DNA of 64,000 nucleotides from Garicola koreensis (GTDB lineage Bacteria > Actinomycetota > Actinomycetes > Actinomycetales > Micrococcaceae), in contig NZ_JACIBT010000003.1 of assembly GCF_014195445.1 (NCBI RefSeq), positions 1 through 64,000 of the forward strand. The letters are read 5' to 3'. Below are positions 53,329-63,972 of the stretch, one piece after another (the first letter of the stretch is position 1; each line of letters begins with the position of its first letter). The translations under genes and the position numbers were made by a program. The notes below the pieces were generated by a model. That model was not told where the DNA came from, did not search any database, and saw only the letters and a list, made by a program, of their open reading frames with translations.

Positions 53329-53993
53329 GGTGCGTCCCCCTGGGCCGCCGAGGGCAGCACCGAGATGACCGCACCCTCGCCCTGGGCCGTCAGCAGTTCA
53401 GAGAGCTCCTCAGATGCGACCAACAGTTCGACGGTCACCGAGTCTTCAGCTGCGAATGTGGAGCTGGACTCCCGGACATCTGTGACCTCTGCGGCGGTGA
53501 CCAGCTGGGCCGCATCAGGGGCTTCGCCGCTGAGCGCGGCCCCTGCTGCGGCCCACACATCGACGAGGCGGCCGGGCTGAACGGCTCTGGCGAGGTCGTG
53601 CTCGGCCTGCACAGTGACGGCCTGCAGCCCGTTGGAGGTGACTTCGGTGAGCGCGGCGGCCGGAAGCATCTCGCCCTGGCCCACCATCCTGGTCAGCTGC
53701 AGCCCCTCAGGCAGATCGTCTTCCGCGGAGACGTAGCGTTCGGCGGCTTCGGGGATATAAACGTGAACAGTGCGCAGGTCCTCAGGCTGCAGATGATCCC
53801 CGGTGCTCAGCGGCCTGTCGGCGGCGTACACGGGCACAGTGCGGTCCTGGGCCGTGAGCAGTCCAAGAACACCAGCAACTGAGAGAACGACGATCAGCAC
53901 CCCCAGGATGAGCCGGGGGTCGCGCCAGGTCGGCCGACGCAGGCGCTGCGCAGACCGTGACTTCTGATCTTCGGTGACTGTGATCTGACTCAC
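53325..53993 (-). CDS. SAF domain protein (CpaB/RcpC-like), single TM
   Basis: A 222-residue protein starting with GTG (53993). A basic cytoplasmic segment precedes one TM (about 28-48) and an extracytoplasmic SAF domain (VPVYAADRPLSTGDHLQPEDLRTVHVYIPEAAERYV...). The following PGRLVDVWA region is typical of CpaB-like proteins. It is shorter than pilus CpaB proteins. It is coupled to the CpaE-type ATPase (ATGA overlap) and divergent from the HTH gene. The trio SAF-ATPase-HTH without pilus genes suggests another envelope-linked role. Confidence 0.8.
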   Translation of the reverse strand: MSQITVTEDQKSRSAQRLRRPTWRDPRLILGVLIVVLSVAGVLGLLTAQDRTVPVYAADRPLSTGDHLQPEDLRTVHVYIPEAAERYVSAEDDLPEGLQLTRMVGQGEMLPAAALTEVTSNGLQAVTVQAEHDLARAVQPGRLVDVWAAAGAALSGEAPDAAQLVTAAEVTDVRESSSTFAAEDSVTVELLVASEELSELLTAQGEGAVISVLPSAAQGDAP

Positions 53994-54124
53994 GCGCTAC
54001 ACGATAGTCGAACCTGTGGGCACATGGGAGGGCGCGCCTGGAACTGTGGATAGTTCCGCTGAGCGCCCCGGGGTGAGACAATAATGACAAACAGCACCAA
54101 ATGGCAGCGAAAGGGGAATAAGCG

Positions 54125-54352
54125 ATGCGGAGGTTCCTCACCCTCCCCGATGTGGCCGAAGCACTGAACATCTCGATGTCCCAGACCCGCGCGCTCATCA
54201 AAAGCGGCGACCTGGAGGGCATTCAGATCGGCGGACGCGGCCAGTGGCGCGTCGAGGAGGCGAAGCTGGATGAGTACATCGACCGCCAGTACGCCGCTCA
54301 GCGGGCATCGCGGGCAGCCCATGACCAGGAGCAGCAGCACACAGCGAATTAG
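54125..54352 (+). CDS. Small MerR/excisionase-like DNA-binding protein (BldC-like)
   Basis: A 75-residue protein with one winged helix-turn-helix: RRFLTLPDVAEALNISMSQTRALIKSGDLEGIQIGGRGQWRVEEAKLDEYIDR. This matches the helix_turn_helix excisionase/BldC group, which bind direct repeats as head-to-tail oligomers. An AAAGGGGA ribosome site lies about 8 bases upstream. Divergent from the SAF gene with 131 bp between them; convergent with the next gene at a distance of 10 bp. No integrase is nearby, so a chromosomal regulator is more likely than a phage excisionase. Confidence 0.85.
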   Translation: MRRFLTLPDVAEALNISMSQTRALIKSGDLEGIQIGGRGQWRVEEAKLDEYIDRQYAAQRASRAAHDQEQQHTAN

Positions 54353-54362
54353 CTGCAGCGAC

Positions 54363-54905
54363 TCACATGCTGCGCACCAGCACGACCGAGGCCAGGGCTA
54401 TCGTCCGTATTCGTGGCTGAGTGCGCACTGCGGGGACTGAGGAGCCCGGCACTGCCACATCGAGGTGATCGGCACTCACGCCGGTGATCACTCCATGGCC
54501 GAGCTCTCCGCCGGGGCCTTCGACGGTCACTGTTTCGCGGCTGCGCGCCAGCGCCCGCAGCGGTGACCCGATCCCCAGCAGCCTTCGCGCACCGCTGGTT
54601 TCAGGCTGCGCCCGGGACGGCAGCGCCTCGACTGAGGCAATGGCGCGGACCGGAATGAGGAGACTCTGGGCACCTGCATGCCCACTGACCCAGTCAGCAC
54701 CCACACTCTGAACCAGCAGGCTGCGCTCGCTGCCGCCCTGCAGCTTGAGCTGCAGCTGCGCGCCGACACCGGCACGCAGTCGGTTCACCAGCAGTATCTG
54801 CGCGCGCTCCCATTCGACAGCCTGGGCGACGTCGGCCTCCAACTGGTGAGCCTGCTGCGCAGACCACTGGGCCTCCAGGTCATCGAACAGCGCGTCCCAC
54901 CGCAT
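54363..54905 (-). CDS. Conserved actinobacterial protein of unknown function
   Basis: A 180-residue soluble protein beginning MRWDALFDDLEAQWSAQQAHQLEADVAQAVEWERAQILLVNRLRAG: an amphipathic, possibly coiled-coil N-terminus followed by short beta-strand-rich stretches (SLLVQSVGADWVSG, SLLIPVRAIASVEAL, HGVITGVSADHLDVAV) that resemble an Sm- or PRC-like small barrel. I recognise the N-terminal pattern from actinobacterial genomes but know no function. It is divergent from the LysM-like gene. Confidence 0.7.
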   Translation of the reverse strand: MRWDALFDDLEAQWSAQQAHQLEADVAQAVEWERAQILLVNRLRAGVGAQLQLKLQGGSERSLLVQSVGADWVSGHAGAQSLLIPVRAIASVEALPSRAQPETSGARRLLGIGSPLRALARSRETVTVEGPGGELGHGVITGVSADHLDVAVPGSSVPAVRTQPRIRTIALASVVLVRSM

Positions 54906-55010
54906 GATCTGCCCCCGATTCGACTCGTTCAGGTATCACTCTACGCGCCACTCTGGCGCCGCCACTGGCAGCTGTGTATTATCTAATGACATCAAACACT
55001 GCGAAACATG

Positions 55011-55039
55011 TTGATACACGTTCCAGCAATACGTATAGA
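55011..55039 (+). promoter_or_regulatory. Near-consensus promoter of the LysM-like gene, leaderless
   Basis: TTGATA (55011-55016), 17 bases, TATAGA (55034-55039) is the best sigma-70-type promoter seen in the window. The ATG at 55049 starts only 9 bases after the -10, so the transcript should be leaderless or nearly so. A palindrome AACATGTT (55005-55012) overlaps the -35 and could be an operator. Confidence 0.7.
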
Positions 55040-55048
55040 GAGTCAACG

Positions 55049-55312
55049 ATGGGTTTTGTTTCATTTCGGCCGCGACTGGGGTCTCCCCGGCACACCGGAG
55101 CCGAGGTTCGTGCCGGGGAGGCGGACGTCTGCGTGACAGTCACTGCCGGCACCTCACTGTGGAGCATCGCCGGTGAGCATCTGGGAGCGGCGGCGACGGA
55201 CTGGGAGATTGCTCGCGAGTGGCCCCGGTGGCACCTGGCGAACTATGAGCTCATCGGCGAGGACCCGGCGCAGCTGCGCCCCGGGACCGTGCTGCGGCCT
55301 CCGCCGCGCTGA
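55049..55312 (+). CDS. Small LysM-like domain protein
   Basis: An 87-residue protein. After about 25 basic residues comes a LysM-like pattern: VCVTVTAGTSLWSIAGEHLGAAATDWEIAREWPRWHLANYELIGEDPAQLRPGTVLRPPPR, with the T/S-LWSIA and final GTVLxxP of LysM modules. LysM binds peptidoglycan, but there is no signal peptide, so its location is unclear. The start at 55049 is set by the promoter: the frame is open to 54974, but that part lies upstream of the predicted transcription start. Conserved small LysM proteins of this type occur in actinobacteria. Confidence 0.75.
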   Translation: MGFVSFRPRLGSPRHTGAEVRAGEADVCVTVTAGTSLWSIAGEHLGAAATDWEIAREWPRWHLANYELIGEDPAQLRPGTVLRPPPR

Positions 55313-55356
55313 CAGAACTGTTCGAGGACCGATCACCTGATGTGAAGGAGTGACCT

Positions 55357-55962
55357 GTGACGATGGCACTGAAGAAGAAGACCACACTGTTGGAGACCCT
55401 GGGGCCCGGTGAGGCTTCACGTCCGCTGCGTGCCACCGCCAGCGCAGCGGACGCCGATGCCGCCGAATACCAGGATGCCGGGCCGGGGTCTGCCGAACCT
55501 GGACGGTTCCGGCTCCATCGGGAGGCAGAGGTTCCGCGCATGATGGCCGCATTGGGCACTGATGCGGCGCCCTCTGCCTGGGCACAGGATGCTCAGCGCC
55601 CGGATGAGCTGGCTACCCTGCGGCAGGAGCGTCGCCAGATCGTGGCGATCTCACGGGTCGTGTGCCAAGCAGTGGCCGAAGTGCTGGCCGGGCTGCGGCC
55701 GGTGGCGCAGATGAGCCGTTGGCTGACTCCAGAGGTTCACGACAAGGTCCGGCAGCGTGGTGAGATCCTGGCACGCCACAGGCAGGGATCCACTGTGTAC
55801 GGCGGTCCGCTCGCCTTTCGGTCCATCCGCACCACACATGTGCGACCCGGAGTGTGGGAGGTGTCGGTGGTCTTCAGCGACGAACGCCGCACCAGAGCCT
55901 GTGCGATGCGCCTTCAGGCTCACCGCAGGCGGTGGCGCATCAGCGCCATGGAGCTGGGCTGA
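55357..55962 (+). CDS. Rv3235/DUF6459-like protein
   Basis: A 201-residue protein; GTG 55357 is chosen because AAGGAG lies 6 bases upstream (ATG 55363 is in frame). The first 85 residues are low-complexity, and the C-terminal 110 form the conserved domain: QIVAISRVVCQAVAEVLAGLRPVAQMSRWLTPEVHDKVRQR...VYGGPLAFRSIRTTHVRPGVWEVSVVFSDERRTRACAMRLQAHRRRWRISAMELG. This matches the Rv3235-like family, which is a neighbour of secA in many actinobacteria. Function unknown. It converges on secA with a 9-bp gap. Confidence 0.8.
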   Translation: MTMALKKKTTLLETLGPGEASRPLRATASAADADAAEYQDAGPGSAEPGRFRLHREAEVPRMMAALGTDAAPSAWAQDAQRPDELATLRQERRQIVAISRVVCQAVAEVLAGLRPVAQMSRWLTPEVHDKVRQRGEILARHRQGSTVYGGPLAFRSIRTTHVRPGVWEVSVVFSDERRTRACAMRLQAHRRRWRISAMELG

Positions 55963-55971
55963 GCCGCAGGG

Positions 55972-58581
<2,610 letters not shown>

Positions 58582-58622
58582 AGTCGGTTTCTCCGTTGAG
58601 TGTTCTTATGTCAGCAGGGTGC

Positions 58623-58704
58623 GCTCTGGGCACACCGGACCACCTTCCAGTGTATGCGCGAAGTCAACGATTGCGCACACACCTGCCTCCGATGTGCCCA
58701 GAGC
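58623..58704 (-). terminator. Large nested hairpin between hpf and secA
   Basis: GCTCTGGGCACA (58623-58634) and TGTGCCCAGAGC (58693-58704) are perfect 12-bp complements. The 58-base loop contains a second hairpin (GTATGCGC near 58652 with GCGCACAC near 58672, one mismatch). It lies 28 bp after the hpf stop and 42 bp before the secA GTG. It may terminate hpf transcripts or form a structured secA leader. Confidence 0.5.
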
Positions 58705-58731
58705 AGGCGACGGCCAGCAGAGCCCCCGCGC

Positions 58732-59451
58732 TCAGCCGGTGGGCAGGTTCGCCCGCGTGGTGCCGTTGGTCGCCCGGTAGGCACGCTCCTCAGTGTGCGG
58801 CTGCCCTGAGGTCTGGTCGGTGTCCAGCGAGATCACCCCGTAGGTCCATCCGCGACGGCGGTAGACGGCCGAGGGCTGACCGGTCTCCGCGTCGAGATAG
58901 AGGTAGAAGTCGTGTCCGATGAGTTCCATGGCATCGACCGCAGCATCGACGCTCATCGGTTCGGCGCCGAAGACCTTGCGCCGGATTCTGATGGGCTCAT
59001 CGCCGTCCTCCTCCTCAGGAGGGGCGTCGTCGGCGGCCTCGGCGTCCAAGACCTGTTCATAGAGGGGGCGGTGGGGGTCCACCGGAGTCAGGCCTGACAG
59101 CGCTTCCCCCACGGATGGGGTGTGTTGGCCGCTGCTGCGCGAGCGGCTCTTCTTCTTGTCGCGTGCCCTGCGAAGCCGCTCCAAGAGTTTGTTGAAGGCC
59201 GTTTCGAATGCGGCGAACTTCTCCTCGGCCTGCGCCTCGGAGCGGATGACTTTGCCGCGTCCCACCACGGTGAGCTCGACGGTCAGCGTGGAGTCGGCAC
59301 GACGGTGGGAGGTTTCATTGGAAACTTTGATCTCTAGTCGCTGACCCTTATCCGCCAGCTGCTCAATCTTGCCGCTTTTGGAGTCGACGTGCTCTTTGAA
59401 CCGGTCAGGGATCGTGATGTTGCGGCCGGTGTAAGTCGTCTGCAGAGCCAT
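58732..59451 (-). CDS. hpf: Long-form ribosome hibernation promoting factor
   Basis: A 239-residue long HPF. The N-terminal domain (MALQTTYTGRNITIPDRFKEHVDSKSGKIEQL...) binds the 30S decoding centre and the C-terminal domain (PIRIRRKVFGAEPMSVDAAVDAMELIGHDFYLYLDAETGQPSAVYRRRGWTYGVISL) dimerises to form 100S ribosomes. The start at 59451 has AAGGAGGA 8 bases upstream. Position before secA is the conserved one. A possible promoter is TAGTGT on the minus strand near 59565, weak. Confidence 0.96.
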   Translation of the reverse strand: MALQTTYTGRNITIPDRFKEHVDSKSGKIEQLADKGQRLEIKVSNETSHRRADSTLTVELTVVGRGKVIRSEAQAEEKFAAFETAFNKLLERLRRARDKKKSRSRSSGQHTPSVGEALSGLTPVDPHRPLYEQVLDAEAADDAPPEEEDGDEPIRIRRKVFGAEPMSVDAAVDAMELIGHDFYLYLDAETGQPSAVYRRRGWTYGVISLDTDQTSGQPHTEERAYRATNGTTRANLPTG

Positions 59452-59622
59452 AAGTGTCCTCCTTGGCATCCGGGCTGGTATGTCGCAGCGCAAGCCGGAA
59501 GACTCTGCATCGAGCCCACCGCTGCTGCGATGGGACTCTTTCTCAAGTGCCCATACCTCACACTATGCCGAAAACCAGTCCGCGGGAAGAGCCCTTCGAC
59601 AAATCATCGCTGAGGTGGACGC

Positions 59623-60384
59623 TCACCGCGCAGTGGCAGCAAGCACCGCCGCTGCCGACACGTGAGCCCCGGCCTGACAGAGACACTGATACAGGCGTCC
59701 CAGGGTGGCACCGGTGGTGAGCACATCATCGACCAGCATCACCTCGGCACCGCGAAGCACCTGGTCAGCGCCGGGCACCAGGCTGAAGCGATTCTGAGTC
59801 TGACGCCGGGCACGCTTGGACCGGCTCTTCTGCCCGCGGCCCGGACGCACCACATCGGTCACCGTGATCCGGTGCCGCACCCAATGGCCGGCCGGCATCA
59901 CCTGGGCGGGCAGCCTCAGCTGCTGAATCAGCTCACCCAGCGGATGCCGCCCCCTCCGGAGCTGGGAACGCGGCGGGGACGGCGGCCAGACCAGCAGGAC
60001 CTGCTCACTGGAGCACAGCGTCGCGGCGGACCGTACAGCCCGCTCCAGCGCCGAAGCCAGCACACGGGTCAGTCCCACGCGTTGGTGATCTTTGAAGGTC
60101 AGCACCGCATCTGCCACCAATGTGGTGTACTCAGCCGCGCTGAGCACCGGCAGGACGCTGAGGTCCTCCAGGATGGGCAGCGCTTCAGCCGGCCCCTCCG
60201 CCCGGTAGGGGTGCTGGGTCAGCAGCCGCAGGTCGTCCCGGCAGTCCGGGCACAGGTCAGTGCCTGGGGAGCGGCAGCCCACACACCACGAGGGTGCCAG
60301 CAGGTCGGCCGCACCGGCTGTCGCGCCGCGCACCGCAGCCGCTGGTGGGGAGAACCAGAGCCGGTCCAGACGTTTGAGCACCAT
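59623..60384 (-). CDS. ComF-family phosphoribosyltransferase-like protein
   Basis: A 253-residue protein (ATG 60384; GTG 60417 is in frame). An N-terminal zinc finger has CVGCRSPGTDLCPDC, and the C-terminal PRTase fold has the PRPP-loop VMLVDDVLTTGATLGRL. The LRRGRHPLGELI segment is the typical ComF middle motif (R-R-G-xN/H). ComF proteins support DNA uptake or recombination in competent bacteria, but their catalytic activity is unproven. No other competence gene is nearby. It lies 73 bp after lpqB on the same strand. Confidence 0.88.
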   Translation of the reverse strand: MVLKRLDRLWFSPPAAAVRGATAGAADLLAPSWCVGCRSPGTDLCPDCRDDLRLLTQHPYRAEGPAEALPILEDLSVLPVLSAAEYTTLVADAVLTFKDHQRVGLTRVLASALERAVRSAATLCSSEQVLLVWPPSPPRSQLRRGRHPLGELIQQLRLPAQVMPAGHWVRHRITVTDVVRPGRGQKSRSKRARRQTQNRFSLVPGADQVLRGAEVMLVDDVLTTGATLGRLYQCLCQAGAHVSAAAVLAATAR

Positions 60385-60457
60385 GTGTTCAGCCTGCCTC
60401 ACCTGGCAGCCGGCCACCAGAGCAGAGGGGCTGACTGTGGAGAACGCGCCTGAAGCC

Positions 60458-62206
60458 TCAGCCGGAGTAGGAGAGGTCCGAGACTCCTATCTCCTCCTGC
60501 TGGGTCCACCGGTCCCCTACGTTGACATAGACCTGGTCACCTGACTGCTCCATGTAGATGTTCGACCGGCCTTCCCCGATGGAGACGTTGAGCAGGCCCG
60601 TGACTCCTTCTTCGGGATCATCGAGGGTGCCGTCCAGATCGATGCGCTGCACCTGACCCTGGGCCGGATCTGAGTCCTCATCCTCGTCCCAGGGCTGCCA
60701 GACCATGACCGCGTCGTTCTCCGCCCACCGGACCTCTTCGATGGCGACGTCGGCGTTGAGCACGTAGTGTCCGCCCAGACCCCGCGGCACCCCGGTGGAC
60801 CCGTCACGGACCACTGAGGCGATATAGAGGGTCCGCACCCCGGCGTCCTCGACAACAAGGGCCACGCGGGTGCCGTCCTGGGATATGCGCAGCGACGTCA
60901 CCTCCTTGTCCTCGAGAAAGTCAGCCGGCACCTGCACACTGGTGGTCTCGGTCGGCTCCTCGTAGGAGTAGGCACGGATCGTGGCGTCGCCGTCCTCGGT
61001 GTGGGTCACCGTCCAGGTCCAGCCGAAGTTGTCCATCGAAGGCCGAGTCAGGCGGTCGGCCTCGACCAGAAGCTCCGGAGCCGGCGCGTCGGCTCGCACG
61101 TGGTAGAGAGAGCTGAGGTCGCCATCCATAAATGCGAACACCTGGTCAGCCGGGGGGCTGGGCATCGCAGGGTACCGGGGATCGAGCTCGGAGACGTCCG
61201 GCAGCCCGGAAATTTCGTTGGTCGAGGTCCCGGTCTGTCGCACCAGGGCCCCGTTGCGCACAGCGATCTGAGACTCTCCCGCAGTCGGGCTGGCCTCAAT
61301 GTCCAGCTGCTCCTCCTCACTGAGCTCGCCCGGTTCGGGAACATCGACGCTGCTGCCATTGACAGTGATCTCCGTGTCGCGCACCGTGGACAGCTGCGAG
61401 AGCGCCAAGTTGAGCTGGTGGCGCATCAGTGCCAGTTCCGGCCCGCTGGCCCCCGAGGTCACCTCATCGGCGAGATCCACAGTGGCTACCAGTTCGTCCA
61501 CCGGCACAGACGGGTTGCCCAGCGAGGCTTCCGGCTGGAAGGCCGAGACAGCCCCGTCCTCCAACCACGGGGCCGGGCCCTCAAGAATGCGGCTGACGAT
61601 TTCGGCGGGCAGACCGGGCCGGTTGATGAACCAGCGCAGATCCGGCACGGCGTAGCGCTGCTGAGAATCGTAGAAGTACAGCGTATAGGGGTTGTAGACC
61701 TCGTTGAACGTTCCCCTATCGAGGATCTTTCCAGCAGGAGCCTCAGCGATGCGCCACTCGTCCTCCACCTGCTCAACGGCGAAGTGGAAGGTCTCCGTGC
61801 CGCCGGGACGGACCATCGTGCCGTTGCCGTCAACGTAGCGGTCCAGCTGAATCTCGACGACGAAAGCTTCCCCCTCAGCCTCCTGAATAGTCGGTTCGCC
61901 CGCGTAGACGTAGGTCTGATCATCCGGCGACCATTGGTCGGCAGCACTTTCGGTGAGGTACTCACGGGCGACGTCGTAGTCGTTCTGCGGACCGGCTCCA
62001 GCCTCCAAGAAGCCGTTGATAATGTCTTCGGGCCCAGCCCCGGGCTGCGGAGCGACCGGGTCACGCTGATACTCATACCCCTGAGCCGGCGGTGCTTCCG
62101 CTCTGCCGACGGGCCCATCGGTGGGCAGGGCGGGAGTGCAGCCGATGACGGCCAGTGACACCGCGAGGACGGCGGCAAGGGTGGTCTTGGTGCGGGAACG
62201 GCTCAT
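60458..62206 (-). CDS. lpqB: Lipoprotein LpqB of the MtrAB system
   Basis: A 582-residue lipoprotein with a lipobox at LAVIGC (Cys23). A GerMN domain (about 190-320) is followed by a beta-propeller-like C-terminal region with VTSLRISQDGTRVALVVEDAG. LpqB is the extracellular partner of the MtrA-MtrB system and modulates MtrB in mycobacteria. Its ATG overlaps the mtrB stop by four bases. The length matches the family (about 580). Confidence 0.95.
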   Translation of the reverse strand: MSRSRTKTTLAAVLAVSLAVIGCTPALPTDGPVGRAEAPPAQGYEYQRDPVAPQPGAGPEDIINGFLEAGAGPQNDYDVAREYLTESAADQWSPDDQTYVYAGEPTIQEAEGEAFVVEIQLDRYVDGNGTMVRPGGTETFHFAVEQVEDEWRIAEAPAGKILDRGTFNEVYNPYTLYFYDSQQRYAVPDLRWFINRPGLPAEIVSRILEGPAPWLEDGAVSAFQPEASLGNPSVPVDELVATVDLADEVTSGASGPELALMRHQLNLALSQLSTVRDTEITVNGSSVDVPEPGELSEEEQLDIEASPTAGESQIAVRNGALVRQTGTSTNEISGLPDVSELDPRYPAMPSPPADQVFAFMDGDLSSLYHVRADAPAPELLVEADRLTRPSMDNFGWTWTVTHTEDGDATIRAYSYEEPTETTSVQVPADFLEDKEVTSLRISQDGTRVALVVEDAGVRTLYIASVVRDGSTGVPRGLGGHYVLNADVAIEEVRWAENDAVMVWQPWDEDEDSDPAQGQVQRIDLDGTLDDPEEGVTGLLNVSIGEGRSNIYMEQSGDQVYVNVGDRWTQQEEIGVSDLSYSG

Positions 62207-63852
62207 GCTTTGGGGTCCTGCTGGTAGAGAGACTGCTCGTGGACGCGATCATGGGGCACCTCGCCGCTGAGCGACACCGAGTCCACCGAGATTCGACGTC
62301 GCTCAGACTCCTGATAGCTGGGCGGCAGCGCCAGTGGAGAGGCACGGTAAGGCTGGCCCTGGCGGCGCGGCAGCACCACACGGAAGCATGAACCCTGCCC
62401 CATTTGGCCCCATGGGTCCAGACTGCCCTGATGCAGACGGGTATCCTCAGTGGCGATGGAGAGACCCAGACCCGATCCGCCGGTGGTGCGAGCCCGGGCC
62501 GGATCAGCTCGCCAGAACCGGTCGAAGACATGGTCCACCTGATCCGGAGTCATCCCGATTCCGAAGTCTCGCACGGCGATGCCGACCGCTGTCGGGCTGG
62601 ATGTGATCACCACATCCACCGGCTGGCCCTCAGAGTGCTCGATGGCGTTGTTGACCAGATTGCGCAGGATCCGATCAATCCGCCGTCGGTCAACCTCCGC
62701 GATGAAGTCCTCCCCCTGGACCACAATATTCAGTTCACCCCCGGCCTGTTCCGCCAGCGGCAGCGCAGCGGTGAGCACCTCTTCGCAGAGTGCTCTGAGA
62801 TCAACGTCGCTCAGCACCAGCTCTGCGGCCCCGGCGTCGAAGCGCGACATCTCCAGAAGGTCTGCAAGCAGCGCCTGGAAACGTTCCACCTGGTGATGCA
62901 GCAGCTCGGCAGAGCGGCGGCTGACCGGGTCGAAGTCCTCACTGGAGTCGTGGAGGACATCTGCTGCGATGCTCACCGTCGTCAGCGGGGTGCGCAGCTC
63001 GTGGGAGACGTCGGAGACGAAGCGCTGCTGCATCTTCGACAGGTTGGCCAACTGCGTAATCTGCTCCTGCAGGGTGGAAGCCATACGGTTGAACGAAAGC
63101 CCCAGCCGGGCGATCTCATCCTCACCGACCACCGCCAGACGCTGGTCCAGCTGGCCATCGGCGATGCGCTCAGAGACTTCGGCGGCTTGGGAGACCGGTT
63201 TGACCACTGTGCGGGTGATCCATGCGGCGATGAGCATATTCATCAGCAGGATCACTGCGATAGCAGTGAGGAACACCTGAAAGACGAAGGTGACATTCTC
63301 ATCCACCGAGGAGAAGTCGTAGACGTAGAACAGGCCGTAGGGCTCCCCCGGCGGCAGGTGCACATAGATCCCGAAGGCCACCCCCGGGGCAGTGTTTCCG
63401 GCGTCATCCTCGATGCCCACCGGCTGCCACAGCTGGGTATCCTGACCGCTGGTGAGCACCGCCTCACGCAGCTCGTCGCTGATGATGTCTTCCGAAAATC
63501 CTTCGGAGTGCCGCGGCGCCACCTGCAGGTCCTCCGGCTGGCCCAGCGGAAGCAGCACAAAGTTGCGCGGCAGCGCAGCGGAGCCTCCGAGGTTCTCCAG
63601 GACCCCGGCCACCTGAGACTCAACCTCCGAGCTGTCCACCGGCTGCATTGCATCGAAGCCGTTGCGGGCCTGGATCAGTTCATCCGTGGCTTCGGCCTCC
63701 ACCTGGTCGAAGCGCTCCTGGTAGAAGCCGGTGGTGACCTGCTCCACCAAGAAGTAGGCGATCAGCCCAGTTCCGATCAGCGTCAGCAGACCAGTGAAGA
63801 ACACCGCGCGGACCATCAGCGAGCGCGCCCAGAACTTGGGCAGCCGCAGCAT
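62203..63852 (-). CDS. mtrB: Sensor histidine kinase MtrB
   Basis: A 549-residue kinase from ATG 63852. TM1 is near 14-36, an extracellular sensor region runs to about 190, TM2 is near 192-213, then HAMP, HisKA (FVSDVSHELRTPLTTVSIAADVLHD) and HATPase (TGGSGLGLSIATEDTRLHQG). MtrB with MtrA controls cell wall and osmotic genes. The frame is open back to the mtrA stop (63973), and no ribosome site precedes ATG 63852. An ATC at 63957 with AGGAG 11 bases before it would give a 584-residue protein closer to the usual size, so the true start is uncertain. Confidence 0.93.
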   Translation of the reverse strand: MLRLPKFWARSLMVRAVFFTGLLTLIGTGLIAYFLVEQVTTGFYQERFDQVEAEATDELIQARNGFDAMQPVDSSEVESQVAGVLENLGGSAALPRNFVLLPLGQPEDLQVAPRHSEGFSEDIISDELREAVLTSGQDTQLWQPVGIEDDAGNTAPGVAFGIYVHLPPGEPYGLFYVYDFSSVDENVTFVFQVFLTAIAVILLMNMLIAAWITRTVVKPVSQAAEVSERIADGQLDQRLAVVGEDEIARLGLSFNRMASTLQEQITQLANLSKMQQRFVSDVSHELRTPLTTVSIAADVLHDSSEDFDPVSRRSAELLHHQVERFQALLADLLEMSRFDAGAAELVLSDVDLRALCEEVLTAALPLAEQAGGELNIVVQGEDFIAEVDRRRIDRILRNLVNNAIEHSEGQPVDVVITSSPTAVGIAVRDFGIGMTPDQVDHVFDRFWRADPARARTTGGSGLGLSIATEDTRLHQGSLDPWGQMGQGSCFRVVLPRRQGQPYRASPLALPPSYQESERRRISVDSVSLSGEVPHDRVHEQSLYQQDPKA

Positions 63853-63972
63853 GCGCTGGCGGAAGCTCAGCGGTGGGCGGGCGCGCTCGATCGCTGGCGA
63901 GTCGGGCTCGGTGCCAGAAGGGTTCGCTGGGGCTGCTGCGGTGTTCTGCTCAGTGATGGCTGCGGACGCTCC

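Noticed and set aside
55004-55017. SOS-box-like sequence near the LysM-like gene
   Set aside because: Only the inner AACATGTT is palindromic; the flanks do not match the actinobacterial LexA consensus well enough.
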